DNA from: Marinobacter changyiensis
GTDB taxonomy: Bacteria; Pseudomonadota; Gammaproteobacteria; Pseudomonadales; Oleiphilaceae
Reading direction: 5' to 3'
NCBI RefSeq assembly: GCF_009193265.1
Contig: NZ_VZZZ01000004.1
Location: 455,158 to 519,157 of the forward strand
DNA: 64,000 nucleotides
Below are positions 61,544 to 64,000 of the stretch, piece by piece. The position numbers and the translations under genes are program-made. A model generated the notes under the pieces. It was not told the DNA's origin and did not search any database. It saw nothing but the letters and a program-made list of their open reading frames with translations. Numbering within the stretch: the first letter of the stretch is position 1; every line of letters begins with the position of its first letter.

Positions 61544-63330
61544 ATGCGAAACGTGCTTCTCCGATGCAACGCGAATCTCCCCATTCTATTGCTGGCCGGA
61601 ACGTTGGCTCTGTCGACGGTGGCCGGCGCCCAAGAAGCGCTGGACGATCCGATCCCCGAGCCGATAGGTTCGGGACAAGTGCAGATCGTTCTTGAAACGT
61701 CGGCCGTTGGCATGACGGCCCCGAACTGGGGTGGCGACGTGCCCGGCTGTACCAATCTCCAGGACCGGCTGGTGGTGTCAGACCAGAACGGTATCCTCTG
61801 GGCTGTCGACATCGACACCGGCGACAAGAGCGTGCTTCTCGACGTCAGCGGCCGACTGGTCTCACTCGGCGTCGCCGGGCCGGGCACATTCGATGAACGG
61901 GGCCTGCTGGGCTTCACGTTCCACCCCGACTTCGCCAACAATGGCCTGCTCTATACCTACACATCGGAGCCGGTCGCCGGCCCCGCGGACTTCTCGACCA
62001 TGCCGGATGGGGTCGATGCGAACCACCAAAGCGTCATAAACGAATGGTGGGTCCCAGCGCCGTCATGCGAGCGCGGCGCCGTTGTTGATCCCACCTCCCG
62101 TCGGAACTGCTACGGATCGACGAGCCACAGTTCAACCACAATGGCGGTACGCTCGCGTTCGGACCCTATGGCATGCTCTACGTTTCGCTCGGCGACGGCG
62201 GCGCGGCTGACGATCAGGGGGTCGGCCACGTACCCGGCGGCAATGGCCAGGATCCGGGCAACGTGCTGGGCACCATCCTGCGTATCGATCCCCAGGGCAG
62301 CAACGCCGCCAACGGCCAGTATGGCGTGCCGGTGGATAATCCCTTCGTCGGCGACGTCGGCGCGGTCGGCGAGATTTTCGCTTACGGGTTCCGTAATCCT
62401 TTCCGTTTCTCCTTCGATGCCTACACCGGCGAGATGATGATCGCTGATGTGGGTCAGAATGACATCGAGGAGGTTGATGTCGGTGTTCCAGGTGGCAACT
62501 ACGGTTGGCCCATCAAGGAGGGCTCCTTCTGTTTCCATCCCAACGGCACCGAGCCGGGGTTTGTATTCAACTGCGGGCCCGGTGACGCGCCGGCGGGTCT
62601 GGTCGAGCCCGTGGCCGAGTATGATCACGACGAGGGCATCGCGGTAATCGGCGGCTTTGTCTACCGGGGGTCGTTTATCCCGAACCTGATGGGGCGCTAC
62701 GTTTTTGGCGACTACTTACAGCCATACATTGACAGTGGCCGGCTGTTCTACCTGGGTAAGAACGATCGCATCTTCGAGTTGGACCTGCGGGACCGAGACA
62801 CCCTGGGGCTCGCACTGCTGGGCTTTGGCCAGGATGCATTCGGCGAGCTATACGTGCTGGCCAATGAAACCGGGACGCCGTTCGGCGATACCGGAGTCGT
62901 CCTGCGCATGGTCAACGGTCAGGGAAAAGCTCCCGACCGGTTCCGCACCCACCTCTCCGGCAGCGAAGAGGTACCGGCGATAGAAACGCGGGCGCAGGGT
63001 CAGGCCAATTTTGAAATGAACCGGACAACGAATCACTTGTCGTTCCGGCTCATCGTGGCCAATATCGAGGACGTCGTCGCTGCGCACATCCACTGCGCGC
63101 CCGAGGGTTTCAATGGCCCCATAGGCGTCACTCTGTTCAGCGGCGGACCGGTGAGTCCCGATGGCACGCTGGCCAGTGGGAATGTTTCTGAACCCGGCTC
63201 CAGTACCGGTAACGCCTGTGGCTGGGCGAGTATCGACGACGTGCTGACAGCGATGCGCTTGGGAAATGCTTACGTCAACGTGCACACGTTGGCCAATCCT
63301 CCCGGAGAGATCCGGGGGCAAATCCGTTGA
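61544..63330 (+). pseudogene. PQQ-type sugar dehydrogenase with CHRD tail, frameshifted
   Basis: A signal peptide (NLPILLLAGTLALSTVAGAQ) leads to a soluble-glucose/sorbosone-dehydrogenase propeller: DERGLLGFTFHPDFANNGLL, FNHNGGTLAFGPYGMLYVSL, GQDPGNVLGTILRID, FAYGFRNPFRFSFD and NYGWPIKEG. A C-terminal CHRD domain follows (about the last 120 residues, HLSGSEEVPAIETRAQGQAN, AAHIHCAPEGFNGPI). Near 62104 the frame changes: one base appears to be missing in CGTCGGAACTG, where VDPASRRELLRID would be expected. Restored, the protein would have about 595 residues. GC is about 61%. It may be a true pseudogene or a sequencing error. Confidence 0.8.
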
Positions 63331-63405
63331 GGTGCATACCGTAGAACGAATCACGGGGGACAGAGCGCATTCAGGAGTTATCAGGACAAGTCGTAGGGAC
63401 TAAAA

Positions 63406-63449
63406 GGACACTCACTATAGTCGACTAGGACACGCACTATAGTCGACTA
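63406..63449. repeat. 22-bp tandem repeat with TAGTCGACTA palindrome
   Basis: GGACACTCACTATAGTCGAC + TA (63406-63427) is followed at once by the same unit with one change (63428-63449). Each contains the perfect palindrome TAGTCGACTA. Confidence 0.8.
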
Positions 63450-63596
63450 TCAAAACCATAAAATTCATAGGTCGGTGCTTTCGACCATGATGGGTTTCCT
63501 TGTTTGAGGTTGGATGGGGTGGGTATCCCTCAGTTGATCAGAAAAACAGGTGATTGGGTAACTTATATAATTAATCACGCATTAAATGGAAGGCCA

Positions 63597-63644
63597 TGCT
63601 AACAAAGAGTTGCACCGGACAAGCCGGTGAACGCGGCGTTATCC
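63597..63644 (+). other. Integron attC-like recombination site
   Basis: In order: TGCTAAC (R''-like), AAAGA, GTTGCACCGG (L''), a 5-nt loop, CCGGTGAAC (L'), GCGGC, GTTATCC (R'-like). L'' and L' pair over nine bases with one extrahelical G after GTT, the asymmetric bulge that defines attC bottom-strand folding. The outer boxes keep AAC/GTT but are less complementary. No integrase gene is in the window. Confidence 0.5.
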
Positions 63645-63881
63645 CCAAATCTGAATGTTCGCTTTGCGACCAAACCCAACTTCGTTCTTTCGTCACCAAG
63701 GCATCTCCAATTGCTAAGCAACTCACGCTTGCAGGGCCAGAGTCGTCGTAAGAGTTTATCCAGAGGCGGGCAGGGCAGCTATGCTTACATGCACGGTATT
63801 CCGAATCAGAGGCAGATCCAGGGCTCGGGATTGGAAAGTGTACCTTCATCGCTTCAACGCAAAGAAACCGAGGGCGTAGTG

Positions 63882-64000
63882 ACCTGCTCCCCTCTGGCTT
63901 AACCATTTTCAGCTTAGTAATGTTCATCACAGCAGAGGACGATGAACATGAAAAAGCGATTTTCAGACGAGCAGATCATCAGCATTTTGAAGGAGGCCGA
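63882..64000 (+). mobile_element. Left part of an IS3-family element with OrfA start
   Basis: The left terminus TGACCTGCTCCCC matches inverted the right ends at 2407, 55441 and 57460. OrfA starts with the ATG at 63948, after AGAGGA, and reads MKKRFSDEQIISILKEAE before the window ends. This is the usual N-terminus of IS3 OrfA helix-turn-helix proteins. It may be the only complete copy of this element around. Confidence 0.8.

Noticed and set aside
63571..63930. Open frames of about 90-120 codons on both strands near the window end
   Set aside because: No domain, no ribosome site and overlap with the attC-like site and IS3 left end; not supported as genes.

Overview
This looks like chromosome from a marine gammaproteobacterium, most like Marinobacter. 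That is an inference from gene families and a roughly 53-57% GC background; no rRNA or tRNA is present to confirm it. The window is a mosaic of accessory modules separated by insertion-sequence debris, not a stretch of core genome. GC content jumps between modules: about 62% at 11.0-16.1 kb, 37.3-39.2 kb and 61.5-63.3 kb, and lower in the repeat-rich gaps.

Layout. 0-2.2 kb: a PAS-GGDEF-EAL protein with an intact cyclase site and a degenerate EAL site. 2.3-3.3 kb: an IS3 right end followed by amidohydrolase and RND-pump fragments. 3.3-11 kb: small redox and hydrolase genes (FMN reductase, ABM-like membrane protein, pirin, YtcJ-type amidohydrolase, isochorismatase-like hydrolase, and PhzF with a divergent LysR). 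11-16.1 kb: a GC-rich minus-strand operon for a LolCDE/MacB-like export system (LolA-like carrier, ATPase, double-length FtsX permease, outer-membrane barrel). 16.5-21 kb: a duplicated LVIVD-repeat secreted protein, the second copy headless, with a small AOC-like secreted protein between. 21.2-29.1 kb: MocR regulator, CcoG, YqhA, a CaCA antiporter and a fused SecDF. 29.3-35.1 kb: a decayed PhzF/LysR pair, an ACT protein, an orphan endolysin-holin cassette, IS3 and EAL scraps, and three lipoproteins.

35.2-39.3 kb: a PpiC - HupE/UreJ - DUF3604 group with the tail of a second DUF3604 gene. 39.8-42 kb: an MFS exporter divergent from a LysR regulator. 42.6-51.8 kb: the most striking module. A LysR regulator faces an eight-gene operon that joins a TorT/Rbs-type ABC importer to PxpA, a free-standing biotin carrier, a biotin carboxylase and PxpB/PxpC-type subunits. 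Its layout resembles a split urea carboxylase, so I propose import, biotin-dependent carboxylation and hydrolysis of an unknown amide or lactam.

52-56.9 kb: a truncated coiled-coil gene; a YncE propeller, DUF2933, ICMT-like and cytochrome c set that looks like part of a heavy-metal resistance cluster; and a MipA/OmpV protein. 57-64 kb: IS3, GGDEF, SRAP and RAYT remnants, a phasin-like gene, a frameshifted PQQ-type dehydrogenase with a CHRD tail, one attC-like site, and the start of an IS3 element that runs off the window.

Two repeat families mark many of the module borders: IS3-type ends carrying TGACCTGCYCCC, and a dispersed family built around TTTAGCACTTTSTGTGG that resembles the multiple terminal repeats of IS21-type elements. 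No CRISPR array, tRNA or rRNA was seen.
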